A stretch of DNA of 64,000 nt from Flavobacterium endophyticum (GCF_003634455.1 NZ_RBLC01000001.1:1251927-1315926); one strand, 5' to 3'; counted from the first letter of the stretch, positions 8,695 to 16,673 are shown. Made by a program: numbers and translations. The notes: generated by a model not told the origin, from the sequence alone.

Positions 8695-9067
8695 TTTTCC
8701 CCTAAAATAACACTACGGGTCACCCTCCTCTCAAAAACTACCGCATTGACCTACCACCAATCAATGTTAAAGCAACAGCTTTAGTTGGTAATTTATTTTA
8801 ATCTTAAACACAGAAGTCCAAGATATAGTTATCTAATTCATAGCAATGCTATTATTCAAAGCCAAACAGAACATGTAAAATCTTTACAAAGATTTCCATA
8901 CAATTAATTAAACACATTTATAGAATTGGTAAGTTGTTCTTTCTGCAGATTTGGGATCTCAAAGAATATTAAGTTTTAGCAAGAGTAGGCTTCTAAAAAA
9001 GAAGTGCTCTGATAAAAAGTAACAGGACAAATAAAAGGCGGAAATTTAAATTATGAAAAAAAATGCA

Positions 9068-9125
9068 TACTCACATCTACTCACAGTCAAAAAAAATATT
9101 TAATTATTTACATATCAATAAATTA
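9068..9125. repeat. two-part repeated DNA module, copy 2
   Basis: TACTCACATCTACTCA followed by TATCAATAAATTA at 9113-9125, matching copy 1 (6511-6567). The sequence between the blocks is not conserved, which points to conserved sites and not to a recent duplication. Confidence 0.6.
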
Positions 9126-9170
9126 AAAAACAACTTAACTTAAAACGAGTAGCAAAAAATTAAAAAAAGA

Positions 9171-9229
9171 ACCGTCATGAGTAGAAAAAAACATCTTTAA
9201 GAGTTGTTTATTTCTACAATCATGACGGT
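9171..9229 (-). terminator. long terminator hairpin after the unknown membrane protein gene
   Basis: ACCGTCATGAGTAGAAA (9171-9187) pairs with TTTCTAC, a 2-base bulge, and TCATGACGGT (9211-9229): 17 base pairs in all. On the minus strand it is followed by a long T-rich run. It lies about 110 bases past the stop of the gene at 9340. Confidence 0.65.
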
Positions 9230-9339
9230 TTTTCGTCATAAGATATTGCGATATGCAAAAAAAGGCAAATGTATGCATTGACGTTAACTGCAGTACTAAC
9301 GACAGAACACTACAAAATCCTTAAGAAAACTTCCCCAAA

Positions 9340-10227
9340 TTATTTCTTATTGTGAACCTTTAGGATGTGTTTTTCAACCATATGTTTTGTAATGGGCCGG
9401 AGTTGCTTTCTAGTAATAGGATGAATACCACTGCATGAAAAAAACTCACATTTTCCATCTTGCTTTATATACCAGACCATCGGCCGATCATTTATAAAAA
9501 AAGTGGTCGTATCACTAATTTCTATCTTTCTGAAATTTTCTAATACATCCTTATTCAAGGCAACCACATTATCATAGCTCATTTCACCAAATGCTCGATT
9601 TTCGTCACAATCAAACTTTTCATAGTGGTCTCCTTTCCAAATCATGCATTTATCATCAAAAACGTCTTTTAAAACAAAAGCAGAAAAAAGAATTCCGCCT
9701 AACAGACTCAATGTCAGCACCACCTTTTTTGACATAGGAGGTTTTATCATCAACTGATGGTTGTTTTCATCCGGTTTTGAGATAGCCATTCTTTCAGAAA
9801 AGTAATCTCTCGAAGGCGATGTCCAACTTCCATTATTGCTTCTATGGTCATCGGCATTTACAGGATGATTGGGATCTAAAAACTTCGTGTAGGGCCTCTG
9901 CTTAAAATCCACCAAGACTGCAATCAAATTTGCGCTTCGGTAATCCTTGAGATTGGTTCCTAACTTCAAGAAGGTACTTAAAGGCTTAAATTTTTCGGTA
10001 TCGAAATTTTTAATCCACTTTGCAATATCATCTTCAGTCTTAAAACAAAAGAAATGACGAAAAGTAGCAAGATCAGAAAATCTCATTTCTTCTTCGCTGA
10101 TAAGAAGGCATAATCTTTTAAGATTTGCGGGAGTGGGATCTAAAAGCAAATCTGAATATTTTCCCATTTTTTCTTCTTCATACCGGGTTATGATGGCCTT
10201 TTTATATTCTTCAAAATTATTTTTCAT
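9340..10227 (-). CDS. uncharacterised single-pass membrane protein
   Basis: A 295-residue protein I cannot assign a function. The N-terminal 160 residues look soluble and cytosolic, with a PTPANLKRLCLLI segment and SANLIAVLVDFKQRPYTKF, reminiscent of an uncharacterised protein family in Flavobacterium. One transmembrane helix lies near 168-187 (VVLTLSLLGGILFSAFVL). A C-terminal domain of about 105 residues follows, containing four cysteines (DDKCMIW, KFDCDEN, CEFFSC), consistent with an exported, perhaps disulfide-bonded domain. No enzyme motif is evident. It is divergent from the small lipoprotein and kinase cassette and followed by a long terminator hairpin. Confidence 0.75.
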   Translation of the reverse strand: MKNNFEEYKKAIITRYEEEKMGKYSDLLLDPTPANLKRLCLLISEEEMRFSDLATFRHFFCFKTEDDIAKWIKNFDTEKFKPLSTFLKLGTNLKDYRSANLIAVLVDFKQRPYTKFLDPNHPVNADDHRSNNGSWTSPSRDYFSERMAISKPDENNHQLMIKPPMSKKVVLTLSLLGGILFSAFVLKDVFDDKCMIWKGDHYEKFDCDENRAFGEMSYDNVVALNKDVLENFRKIEISDTTTFFINDRPMVWYIKQDGKCEFFSCSGIHPITRKQLRPITKHMVEKHILKVHNKK

Positions 10228-10554
10228 ATTTATAAATTCAGAATTAATTGGAATCGTTCGGAATTATCGGAATCATCGGAATTCCCTTGCTATCACTAGC
10301 AAAAACCAGATTTACTTTGCCTCAGAAATCAGTTCCTGTCCTAACATGCATTTGGGACAAATGTACAAAACTGATTTTACCTCAGTGTTGCTAAACAGGA
10401 TGGAATGACCATTCGGGAAGTATGATCTTCTCTTCTGTTTTAGCATGCTGAACTTCCCAAAAAAAGGGCCACCACCCATTAAAAACGACGGATTAAAATT
10501 TCGAAAAACAGTATCGAAATACAATCCTCTATGTCAAACTTTAATACTAAAAAG
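10228..10554. other. intergenic region upstream of the small lipoprotein
   Basis: About 327 bases between divergent genes. Three short repeats of the type ATCGGAAT(T/C) occur at 10252-10282. No consensus -7 element is obvious for the plus-strand gene. A minus-strand ORF of 70 codons (10312-10524) is not convincing. Confidence 0.45.
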
Positions 10555-10734
10555 ATGAGAAAATTAATTCTAGCTCTGGCTATCATAGCCTCTAGCACCC
10601 TGTTTATCTCCTGCACAGCAGATGATACGACAGATGAAGTCAACGGAATGAGCCAGCAAGCAGACGATAGCGGCGGTAATAACACAAACACTTCTACAAA
10701 ACCACCTCCACCGCCTCCTGTTTTAACGCCATAG
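10555..10734 (+). CDS. small lipoprotein with a poly-proline tail
   Basis: From the ATG at 10555 the protein is 59 residues: MRKLILALAIIASSTLFISC is a lipoprotein signal with its Cys at position 20. About 40 mature residues follow, acidic and Asn/Thr/Ser-rich, ending KPPPPPPVLTP. An in-frame ATG 8 codons earlier (10531) would give a less typical signal. No family is recognised. It lies 67 bases upstream of a lipoprotein TPR histidine kinase on the same strand, so the two may be co-expressed. A role as ligand or accessory of that sensor is a guess from position only. Confidence 0.65.
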   Translation: MRKLILALAIIASSTLFISCTADDTTDEVNGMSQQADDSGGNNTNTSTKPPPPPPVLTP

Positions 10735-10801
10735 GCCAAAAAGTATAAATAAAAAAAGTTTTTGTAAAACAGTTTTAGTATTTTCGGGGAAACATTCTTC
10801 T

Positions 10802-12742
10802 ATGAAGCATTACTCCCCGATTTTGCTTTTTTTTATAACATTGATACTCATTTCATGCGGAGAAAGCATGCCCGTAAAAAAAGGAAGTTCTACTACCGAC
10901 AGTCTCGAGCATTATATGAAACTGTCTTATGACAATAGATTTTCAGAAGAAAAACAGCTTGACTACAGCAATAAGGCCTACCGCATAGGCGTTGCTTCTA
11001 AAAATGACTCTTCTCAATACAAGAGTTTATACAATAAGATAGAACACGATCTTCTTTATGGAAAGGACAGTTCTAGATATTATCTCAAGAGACTGAAACA
11101 TCTCGCACTTAAGACAAAAAGCAAAACGTATCTGGGTGGATATTACTATCTCTATGCTTCGTATTTTTCAACAATAAATGTTGACAGCAGCTTTGCCTAT
11201 TATGATCGTTCAAAAACGGAATACCTGAAAGCAAAAGATAGCCTGAGAGCTGGATATAGCTTATTGATGATGACCGACCTGCAGCGAATTTCTTCTGATT
11301 ATTATGGCGCTGAAACGACAGCAACAAATGCTTTAGAGTGCCTAAAAAACACAGGAAATACGTCCTATCTCGTAGCCGCTTATAATTTCTTAGGTATGTC
11401 TTACAAGCAGCTTTTCAATTATGAGAATGCCTTGTTTTATTATGACAAAGCGTATAAAAACACCGAAGATACCGTATCAAAAGACGCAGTAATGAACAAT
11501 ATTGCCTTAGTCTATATGGACAAGAAAGAATATGCAAAGGCAATAGCAATCCTTAAGGTTCTTATTTCTAAAAAAAGTTCAAGCTCAAATACAGAACTCA
11601 AAGCAAAAGCAATGGACAACTTGGGATATTCTTATTTTATGTCAAATGATAAAAGAGGAATTACTTATATGCTAGAAGCTTTAAAAATAAAAGATTCTAT
11701 TCATGATGAATTTGGATTATCAGCAAGCTGCCTGCATCTTTCGGAATACTATCTCCAAAGCAATCCTGCATTATCAAGAAATTATGCAGAAAGAGCCTAT
11801 AGCCTTGCAAACAGACTAAAAAATACCGACGATAAGCTTGACGCTATTAAATTCATTTCCAAGACATCGAATTCAAAACAAGAAGCCGACAAACTGTTTT
11901 CTGAATATACGAAGTTGAACGATAGTATAAAAATCGTCCGTCAGAAAGCAAAAAATCAGTTTGCGAAAATTCGTTACGATTCCAAACAAGTTGAAGAAGA
12001 ATCGCTAAAATATCAAGCAGAAAATGCAGAAAACAAGTTAAAAGCAGAAAAAGCAAAACGCAGAAATGAGCTCTTATTACTAACGATATCATTTCTTGTG
12101 CTCGTTGGAACGTTGCTATACAGACTATTGAAATCTAGGCATGAAAAAGAAAAGTTTCAGGAGGCTTACAATACCGAAACACGAATTGCAAAAAAAGTAC
12201 ACGACGAGCTTGCAAATGATGTTTATAATGTCATGACATTTGCCTCGACACAAAACTTAGAGAAACCAGAAAAAAAAGAAGCACTTATACATTCGCTAGA
12301 CAGCGTATATTTAAGAACCCGGGATATCTCAAGAGAAAACAGTCCTGTCGAATTGGGTGAAAATTTCTCAAGACAGTTAAAAGAAATGCTTTCTGAATAC
12401 CAGACAGAATCGCTGAATGTCCTTATCAAAGGTATTGATGCTGTCGATTGGATAAAAATAGATGAAAATAAGAAATTGGTAACCTACCGCGTTCTCCAAG
12501 AATTAATGGTCAACATGAAAAAGCACAGCCAAGCCACCCTAGCTGTTATTGATTTTTCGACTGCTGATAAAAAAATTAACGTCCAATATTCGGACAATGG
12601 CATTGGAATGCCACTTGGAAAAACTATTTTAAAAAATGGCCTTCAGAATGTGGAAAACCGTATAAAAAGCATCCGAGGAACGCTTATTTTTGACATACAG
12701 ACAAACAGAGGAGTAAAGCTTTCTTTTGGCTATCCTGTTTAA
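10802..12742 (+). CDS. TPR-containing sensor histidine kinase (lipoprotein signal)
   Basis: A 646-residue sensor kinase. A lipoprotein signal (LILISC, Cys19) is followed by periplasmic TPRs (about 80-380; YENALFYYDKAYKNTEDT and YAKAIAILKVL), a coiled coil, one transmembrane helix near 425-445 (ELLLLTISFLVLVGTLLYRLL), and a cytoplasmic kinase core. The H-box is KKVHDELANDVYN with His467. The N-box region is LQELMVNMKKHS and the G-box DNGIGMPLG, followed by GLQNVENRIKSIRGTL. The core belongs to the HisKA_3/NarX-like class that pairs with LuxR-type regulators. The partner gene begins 13 bases downstream. The -7 element is unclear; TATTTTCG about 30 bases upstream is the best match. Confidence 0.9.
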   Translation: MKHYSPILLFFITLILISCGESMPVKKGSSTTDSLEHYMKLSYDNRFSEEKQLDYSNKAYRIGVASKNDSSQYKSLYNKIEHDLLYGKDSSRYYLKRLKHLALKTKSKTYLGGYYYLYASYFSTINVDSSFAYYDRSKTEYLKAKDSLRAGYSLLMMTDLQRISSDYYGAETTATNALECLKNTGNTSYLVAAYNFLGMSYKQLFNYENALFYYDKAYKNTEDTVSKDAVMNNIALVYMDKKEYAKAIAILKVLISKKSSSSNTELKAKAMDNLGYSYFMSNDKRGITYMLEALKIKDSIHDEFGLSASCLHLSEYYLQSNPALSRNYAERAYSLANRLKNTDDKLDAIKFISKTSNSKQEADKLFSEYTKLNDSIKIVRQKAKNQFAKIRYDSKQVEEESLKYQAENAENKLKAEKAKRRNELLLLTISFLVLVGTLLYRLLKSRHEKEKFQEAYNTETRIAKKVHDELANDVYNVMTFASTQNLEKPEKKEALIHSLDSVYLRTRDISRENSPVELGENFSRQLKEMLSEYQTESLNVLIKGIDAVDWIKIDENKKLVTYRVLQELMVNMKKHSQATLAVIDFSTADKKINVQYSDNGIGMPLGKTILKNGLQNVENRIKSIRGTLIFDIQTNRGVKLSFGYPV

Positions 12743-12755
12743 AAAATTTAAGACT

Positions 12756-13424
12756 ATGTTTAAAAAAATTTTGATTGCAGAAGACATTGACAGTATACAG
12801 ACTTCGGTAATTTCACAGCTCGACCAGCTGACACATGCTGAAATTCATCATGCTAAATACTGTGACGAAGCTTATCTAAAAGTCAAAAAAGCACTTTTAG
12901 ATGAAGAACCTTATGATTTGCTCATAACAGATCTTTCTTTTAAGCAAGATCATCGAGACACTGTGCTAGAATCTGGAGAAGATCTTATCAGGAGCGTCAA
13001 GGAAACACAGCCAGAATTAAAGGTCATAGCCTACTCCATAGAAGATCGTTCCTATAAAATAAAAGCCTTATTTGAAGAATGTGGCATAAACGGCTATGTA
13101 TCCAAAGGACGCGAAGGATCGAAAGAACTAGAAAAAGCCGTCCTTGCCTTAGCCGGAAGCACCGAAAATTACGTCGCGGCGCCACTTTCTAATATATTTC
13201 AGGCCAATAATATCATTGAAATTGAGGAGTATGACCTCAAGCTTATCAAATACTTGTCCATCGGCTTGACGCAAGATGAAATAGGTGCCAAATTCAAGAA
13301 GCAAGGCAATGTGCCCTCCAGCAACAGCAGCATTGAGAAGAGGATAAACAAGCTCAAGCTCTATTTCAAGGCAAAGAACACTATCCATCTGATCAGCAAT
13401 GCAAAAGATCTAGGACTCATATAA
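12756..13424 (+). CDS. NarL/LuxR-type response regulator
   Basis: A 222-residue response regulator paired with the kinase just upstream (13-base gap). The receiver begins [15 protein letters not shown] (acidic pair E9, D10), with phospho-acceptor Asp59 in DLLITDLSFKQD and a Lys near NGYVSKGREG. The C-terminal 65 residues are a LuxR-like HTH (DLKLIKYLSIGLTQDEIGAKF followed by SSIEKRINKLKLYF), with a longer insertion between its helices than in classical NarL. I use the ATG at 12756; the TTG at 12726 overlaps the kinase gene and adds an unrelated N-terminus. A terminator follows at 13450 and a TTACGG/CCGTAA hairpin at 13511. Confidence 0.9.
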   Translation: MFKKILIAEDIDSIQTSVISQLDQLTHAEIHHAKYCDEAYLKVKKALLDEEPYDLLITDLSFKQDHRDTVLESGEDLIRSVKETQPELKVIAYSIEDRSYKIKALFEECGINGYVSKGREGSKELEKAVLALAGSTENYVAAPLSNIFQANNIIEIEEYDLKLIKYLSIGLTQDEIGAKFKKQGNVPSSNSSIEKRINKLKLYFKAKNTIHLISNAKDLGLI

Positions 13425-13449
13425 CAGCACCCCAAGCCTGCTATTTCTC

Positions 13450-13476
13450 AACCGACATCCCTGTCGGTTTTTTTAT
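13450..13476 (+). terminator. intrinsic terminator of the first kinase/regulator operon
   Basis: AACCGACA-TCCC-TGTCGGTT stem-loop followed by a T-run, 26 bases after the response regulator stop. Confidence 0.85.
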
Positions 13477-13507
13477 TTTGAGATGCTAAAAAAAACATAA
13501 AAAAACG

Positions 13508-13528
13508 CCTTTACGGAAAACCGTAAGG
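13508..13528. repeat. TTACGG-AAAA-CCGTAA inverted repeat
   Basis: A perfect 6-base-pair inverted repeat with a 4-base centre (13511-13526) and partly complementary flanks. The arms match the hairpins found at 31.3-32.2 kb. It lies between the response regulator terminator and the 89-residue ORF at 13584. Confidence 0.55.
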
Positions 13529-13583
13529 AAATGGGCCTGACCAACAGTAAATTTGGGTACCAATCTGCCTAATTTTATGAATC

Positions 13584-13853
13584 ATGGGATACAAAGCTTT
13601 AGTCATTTTAGAGTTGCCCGATGCCACTGAGGAACAAAAAAATATTTTTAATAACGTCTTATCAAAAGAGCTATGGTTCAAGATCAAGAATCTGAATATG
13701 GCTTGGGAAATATCATTTAATCAAAACTGGTCACGCGGAGGAGCTATTGAAGCTATAGAAAATGACCTGAAGAAAGCAAAAAAAATCAGCGGTGTCAAAC
13801 GAATGGAATATGCCATGCAATTGGATATACAGCTCGTAGTAAAAAGCTGCTGA
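13584..13853 (+). CDS. hypothetical protein, 89 residues
   Basis: A small soluble protein starting MGYKALVILELPDATEEQKNIFNNVLSKELWFKIKN, with a central W-rich patch (KELWF, NMAWEISFNQNW) and an acidic/basic helical end. No signal peptide, membrane segment or known motif is visible. The length and sequence are consistent with a two-layer alpha/beta fold, but this is not evidence for a function. The reading frame has normal codon use and good start placement. The TTACGG inverted repeat 56 bases upstream could be an operator. The gene stands alone between the regulator and a possible minus-strand small membrane protein. Confidence 0.65.
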   Translation: MGYKALVILELPDATEEQKNIFNNVLSKELWFKIKNLNMAWEISFNQNWSRGGAIEAIENDLKKAKKISGVKRMEYAMQLDIQLVVKSC

Positions 13854-13898
13854 AGCAGAAATCTACTCCAACTTAGAAGAACAAAAAATCATTCCAGA

Positions 13899-14072
13899 CT
13901 AATACAAGCTATAGGCAATCCGAAGTAAAAAATCTAAACCGTTACTACTGCCTCCAGTAGCAAACACCTTGAAATTATAAAACGTCAGCAATACCATACA
14001 AATAATTGATAGGGTGATCAAAAACACTTTTAACAGTCGAAATGAAATCCTTGATTCCTCTTCAACGACCAT
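13899..14072 (-). CDS. possible small membrane protein
   Basis: An ORF of 57 residues from the ATG at 14070-14072, or 66 from a TTG at 14099. It has a basic N-terminal part (EEESRISFRLLK), one transmembrane segment (VFLITLSIICMVLLTFYNF) and a short Gly/Ser-rich tail (ATGGSSNGLDFLL). No family is recognised. It is short, unaccompanied and in AT-rich DNA, so it may be spurious. The single well-formed membrane segment is the only support. Confidence 0.35.
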   Translation of the reverse strand: MVVEEESRISFRLLKVFLITLSIICMVLLTFYNFKVFATGGSSNGLDFLLRIAYSLY

Positions 14073-14260
14073 AGAAACAGAAGTTAAAAAATTTTTCAAA
14101 ATAGTGGGGTTTTGAAGTAGTGGTTATTTTTTAAAAACGGAAGATATAAAATTTCAACAACTTACAAAAATAATTTAGGAAATAAAAATCTGCTACTTAT
14201 GAATTTTGACTGTATTTTGCTTCTAAAAATCAGTAAATTATATTTTTCTAAAAAACAAAA

Positions 14261-14287
14261 AACCCTTCCAATAAAATTGGAAGGGTT
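14261..14287 (-). terminator. strong terminator downstream of the tRNA
   Basis: AACCCTTCCAAT-AAA-ATTGGAAGGGTT: 12 perfect base pairs with T-rich flanks on both strands. It lies 5 bases past the tRNA 3' end. Confidence 0.85.
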
Positions 14288-14291
14288 TTCG

Positions 14292-14365
14292 TGGTCCCAC
14301 CTGGGCTCGAACCAGGGACCACCTGATTATGAGTCAGGTGCTCTAACCAGCTGAGCTATAGGACC
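14292..14365 (-). tRNA. tRNA with CAT anticodon (Ile2 or elongator Met)
   Basis: A 74-base cloverleaf: acceptor GGTCCTA pairs with TGGGACC, D-arm AGCTCAGCTGGTTAGAGC, anticodon stem CCTGA/TCAGG with loop CTCATAA, and T-arm CCTGG-TTCGAGC-CCAGG. The CCA end is not encoded. The anticodon CAT fits elongator Met or the isoleucine tRNA whose C34 is modified to lysidine by TilS. The C4-G69 pair is the one recognised by E. coli TilS, so I lean to Ile2, without certainty. It is not an initiator: the 1-72 pair is a normal G-C and the stem lacks the three-GC signature. Confidence 0.93.
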
Positions 14366-14516
14366 GGTTAAGAGGTTGCAATATTACTACTAAATTTAAT
14401 ATGTTGCAAATAATTTAGCAGGAAACTCGCTTTTTTAAGGCGTAAAAAACAAGCTGAACCTTTGCTTTTGCTTCATTCTTTTTATGAACAGCGCATTTTC
14501 TGATCTAAAAGCTTGC

Positions 14517-14918
14517 TTATCTTATTTCTTGGCACAATTCAATCAGTACACCATTTGTACCTTTTGGGTGCAAAAAAGCGACCAGCTTGTTATCTGCTCC
14601 TTTTTTCGGAATCTCATTCAAAACCGTAAAACCCTCCGATTGTAATCTTTTTATTTCTGAAATGATGTCTTCAACGTCAAAAGCAATATGATGGATCCCT
14701 TCGCCTTTTTTTTCTAAAAATTTAGCAATCGGGCTTTCAGAATTGGTAGCTTCCAACAGCTCTATCTTATTGGGGCCATTCATAAAAAAAGAAGTCTTCA
14801 CGCCTTCGCTCGCTACCTCTTCCATTTTATAAGCAGGAGCACCAAAAAGCTTTTCAAAAAGAAGATTCGATTCTTCTAAGTTTTTTACTGCAATGCCAAT
14901 ATGCTCTATTTTTCTCAT
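14517..14918 (-). CDS. mce: methylmalonyl-CoA epimerase
   Basis: Interconverts R- and S-methylmalonyl-CoA in propionate and succinate metabolism. It has 133 residues, two half-repeats of the glyoxalase/vicinal-oxygen-chelate fold. Motifs are MRKIEHIGIAVKNLEESN with the first metal His, GIHHIAFDVEDI with the second, and GVLIELCQE at the end with the metal Glu. I start at the ATG of 14916-14918; the longer TTG version would overlap the -7 element TATATTTG at 14946-14953. It is divergent from rbfA. Confidence 0.93.
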   Translation of the reverse strand: MRKIEHIGIAVKNLEESNLLFEKLFGAPAYKMEEVASEGVKTSFFMNGPNKIELLEATNSESPIAKFLEKKGEGIHHIAFDVEDIISEIKRLQSEGFTVLNEIPKKGADNKLVAFLHPKGTNGVLIELCQEIR

Positions 14919-14945
14919 TGTTCGTCTTATTAGTCTTGATATCGG

Positions 14946-14953
14946 CAAATATA
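14946..14953 (-). promoter_or_regulatory. -7 promoter element for mce
   Basis: Minus-strand TATATTTG matches TAnnTTTG, 28 bases before the mce ATG. Confidence 0.6.
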
Positions 14954-15008
14954 AAAACTTATTCCCTTTCCTGCCGCTTCAATCTTTTACCTTTGTTACT
15001 CAGAACCT

Positions 15009-15037
15009 TTGCCACTCTAAAATTAATCGTATTTTTG
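15009..15037 (+). promoter_or_regulatory. -33/-7 promoter of rbfA, apparently leaderless
   Basis: TTG at 15009-15011, an 18-base spacer, then TATTTTTG at 15030-15037: a full Bacteroidetes promoter. Only 4 bases (CAGG) separate the -7 element from the rbfA ATG, so transcription should begin at or next to the start codon. Confidence 0.7.
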
Positions 15038-15041
15038 CAGG

Positions 15042-15434
15042 ATGGAAACAAACAGACAGAAAAAAATAGGAAGCGTTCTCCAAAAAGATTTGGTAGACAT
15101 CCTTCAAGGCGAAGTGAGAAAAAATGGAATCCCGAATTTAGTGATTTCTGTTTCTAAAGTTAGCGTAACCTCAGATTTATCAGTAGCAACCGTACATTTA
15201 AGCATTTTCCCACCGGAAAAAGCACCTGAATTATTGGCTGCTATAAAAACAAATACGCCATTAATCAAGCACGACTTGTCTCAAAGAGTACGCTTGCAAT
15301 TGCGAAAAGTACCTAACCTTACTTTTTTTATTGACGATTCGTTAGATTACATCGAAAAAATAGACAAAGCCCTAGCTGGCAAAGAAAATCCAATAGAAAA
15401 CCGTGACCTGTTAGAAAAAAGAAAAAAATCATAG
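15042..15434 (+). CDS. rbfA: 30S ribosome-binding factor A
   Basis: RbfA assists late maturation of the 30S subunit and 16S rRNA. It has 130 residues with the family features: N-terminal METNRQKKIGSVLQKDLVDIL, VSVTSDLSVATVHLSIFP, then HDLSQRVRLQLRKVPNLTFFIDDSLDYIEKID in the KH-like half. The promoter -7 element ends 4 bases before the ATG, so the message is probably leaderless. The gene ends one base before the permease gene, so the two form an operon, an arrangement I recall from other flavobacteria. Confidence 0.95.
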   Translation: METNRQKKIGSVLQKDLVDILQGEVRKNGIPNLVISVSKVSVTSDLSVATVHLSIFPPEKAPELLAAIKTNTPLIKHDLSQRVRLQLRKVPNLTFFIDDSLDYIEKIDKALAGKENPIENRDLLEKRKKS

Positions 15435-15435
15435 C

Positions 15436-16635
15436 TTGAATTTTCCTTTTTACATAGCCCGACGTTACACTGTAAGCTTTAGTAAAAGCAGCGCCATCAA
15501 TATCATTACCGGCATTGCTTCTCTAGGAATTATCGTAGGTGCCGGCGCTTTGTTTGTGGTGCTTTCTGTTTTTAGTGGCCTAAAAGACTTCAGCCTTTCC
15601 TTCTCTAACGATTTTGACCCAGACCTTAAAATCACGAGCACTTTAGGAAAATCTTTTTTCATCTCCCCAGAACAAGAGAAAAAAATCGAAAAAATCAACG
15701 GAATTGCTACAAAAAGCCACATCATTGAAGAACGCGTTCTTTTTTTATATGAAGGAAAAGAGGTCGTGACATATCTTAAAGGTGTCGACAGCATTTATTC
15801 TAAAGTCAATAACGTCGAAAAAAGCCTGAATATAGGTGAATGGCTGGAACCTAAAACACCGCAAGTTGTTGTAGGCTATGGAATTTACCAAAAACTTTCA
15901 CTCGGATTATTAAGTTATAGCAATCCGTTAGAAGTTTATGTGCCAAAACCAGGCAAAGGTACTATTAATAATGCCGAACAAGCTTTTAACAAATCTGCTA
16001 TACTTCCCGTAGGCGTTTATGCCGTCAGTGAAGAATTGGATGAAAAATATGTTTTCGCCGATTTGAATCTGGCTCAAGAGCTTTTAGAATTCAAGCCCAA
16101 TCAAGTAACAGGAATAGAATTCAAGCTCAAACCTGGAGCTGATGAAGCTGTTATTTCTGAGCAACTCCAAACCATCTTCAACAATAAATTAACCGTAAAA
16201 AACAGAGCACAACTAAATGACTCGCTGTATAAGATGCTAAACACAGAGCAGACCGCTCTTTATCTTATTTTTACGCTGGTAATCATACTTACACTTTTTA
16301 CCTTGGCAGGAGCTATTATCATGCTGATTATCGATAAAAAAAGTAATCTTACGACCTTATATAATTTGGGTGTCGAAGTCAAAAACCTACGAAAAATATT
16401 CCTGTTTCAAGGTTCTATCTTGACACTTACAGGTGGCAGTATTGGCTTAATCCTTGGAATCATTATTGTGCTTCTACAGCAAAAATATAATCTTGTCATG
16501 GTTACACCTTCCATGCCCTATCCCGTAATTTTCAACATAGAGAATCTGGTTATTGTTTTAGCAACAATCTTTTCGCTTGGCTTTATTTCTTCACTCATAG
16601 CATCCAGCCGAGTAACTAAAAAATTGCTTGACTAA
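15436..16635 (+). CDS. FtsX/LolC-type ABC transporter permease
   Basis: A 399-residue membrane protein of the MacB/LolC permease class, probably part of a lipoprotein-release (Lol-like) or related transporter. It starts MNFPFYIARRYTVSFSKSSAIN, then transmembrane helix 1 (IITGIASLGIIVGAGALFVVLSVFSGL), a periplasmic domain of about 200 residues, and three helices at the C-terminus (about 272-298, 322-350, 368-392). The start is TTG at 15436, one base after the rbfA stop codon; no upstream ATG exists in frame. No ATPase gene is adjacent, so the partner must be encoded elsewhere. The exact substrate is inferred from family only. Confidence 0.88.
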   Translation: MNFPFYIARRYTVSFSKSSAINIITGIASLGIIVGAGALFVVLSVFSGLKDFSLSFSNDFDPDLKITSTLGKSFFISPEQEKKIEKINGIATKSHIIEERVLFLYEGKEVVTYLKGVDSIYSKVNNVEKSLNIGEWLEPKTPQVVVGYGIYQKLSLGLLSYSNPLEVYVPKPGKGTINNAEQAFNKSAILPVGVYAVSEELDEKYVFADLNLAQELLEFKPNQVTGIEFKLKPGADEAVISEQLQTIFNNKLTVKNRAQLNDSLYKMLNTEQTALYLIFTLVIILTLFTLAGAIIMLIIDKKSNLTTLYNLGVEVKNLRKIFLFQGSILTLTGGSIGLILGIIIVLLQQKYNLVMVTPSMPYPVIFNIENLVIVLATIFSLGFISSLIASSRVTKKLLD

Positions 16636-16665
16636 AAAAACATTTCTTCCTTAAAAAAATAATCA

Positions 16666-16673
16666 TACATTTG
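16666..16673 (+). promoter_or_regulatory. -7 promoter element for the MATE gene
   Basis: TACATTTG matches TAnnTTTG. The predicted start of transcription near 16678 gives a leader of about 120 bases before the ATG at 16798, unusually long for this window. Confidence 0.6.

Larger units (their letters stand above)
8226..9339. other. 1.1 kb AT-rich, gene-poor intergenic region
   Basis: No conventional gene is visible on either strand. It holds a possible 25-residue hydrophobic ORF inside a hairpin (8617-8694, stem arms 8670-8679 and 8719-8728), copy 2 of the repeated module (9068-9125), and a long terminator hairpin (9171-9229). The remainder is AT-rich and featureless by eye. Confidence 0.6.

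Noticed and set aside
10312..10524. 70-codon minus-strand ORF upstream of the small lipoprotein
   Set aside because: No signal, no recognisable motif apart from one CxxC, and it is antisense to the promoter region of the plus-strand cassette.
12726..12755. TTG-started N-terminal extension of the response regulator
   Set aside because: It overlaps the kinase gene and adds residues with no homology; the receiver begins exactly at the ATG of 12756.
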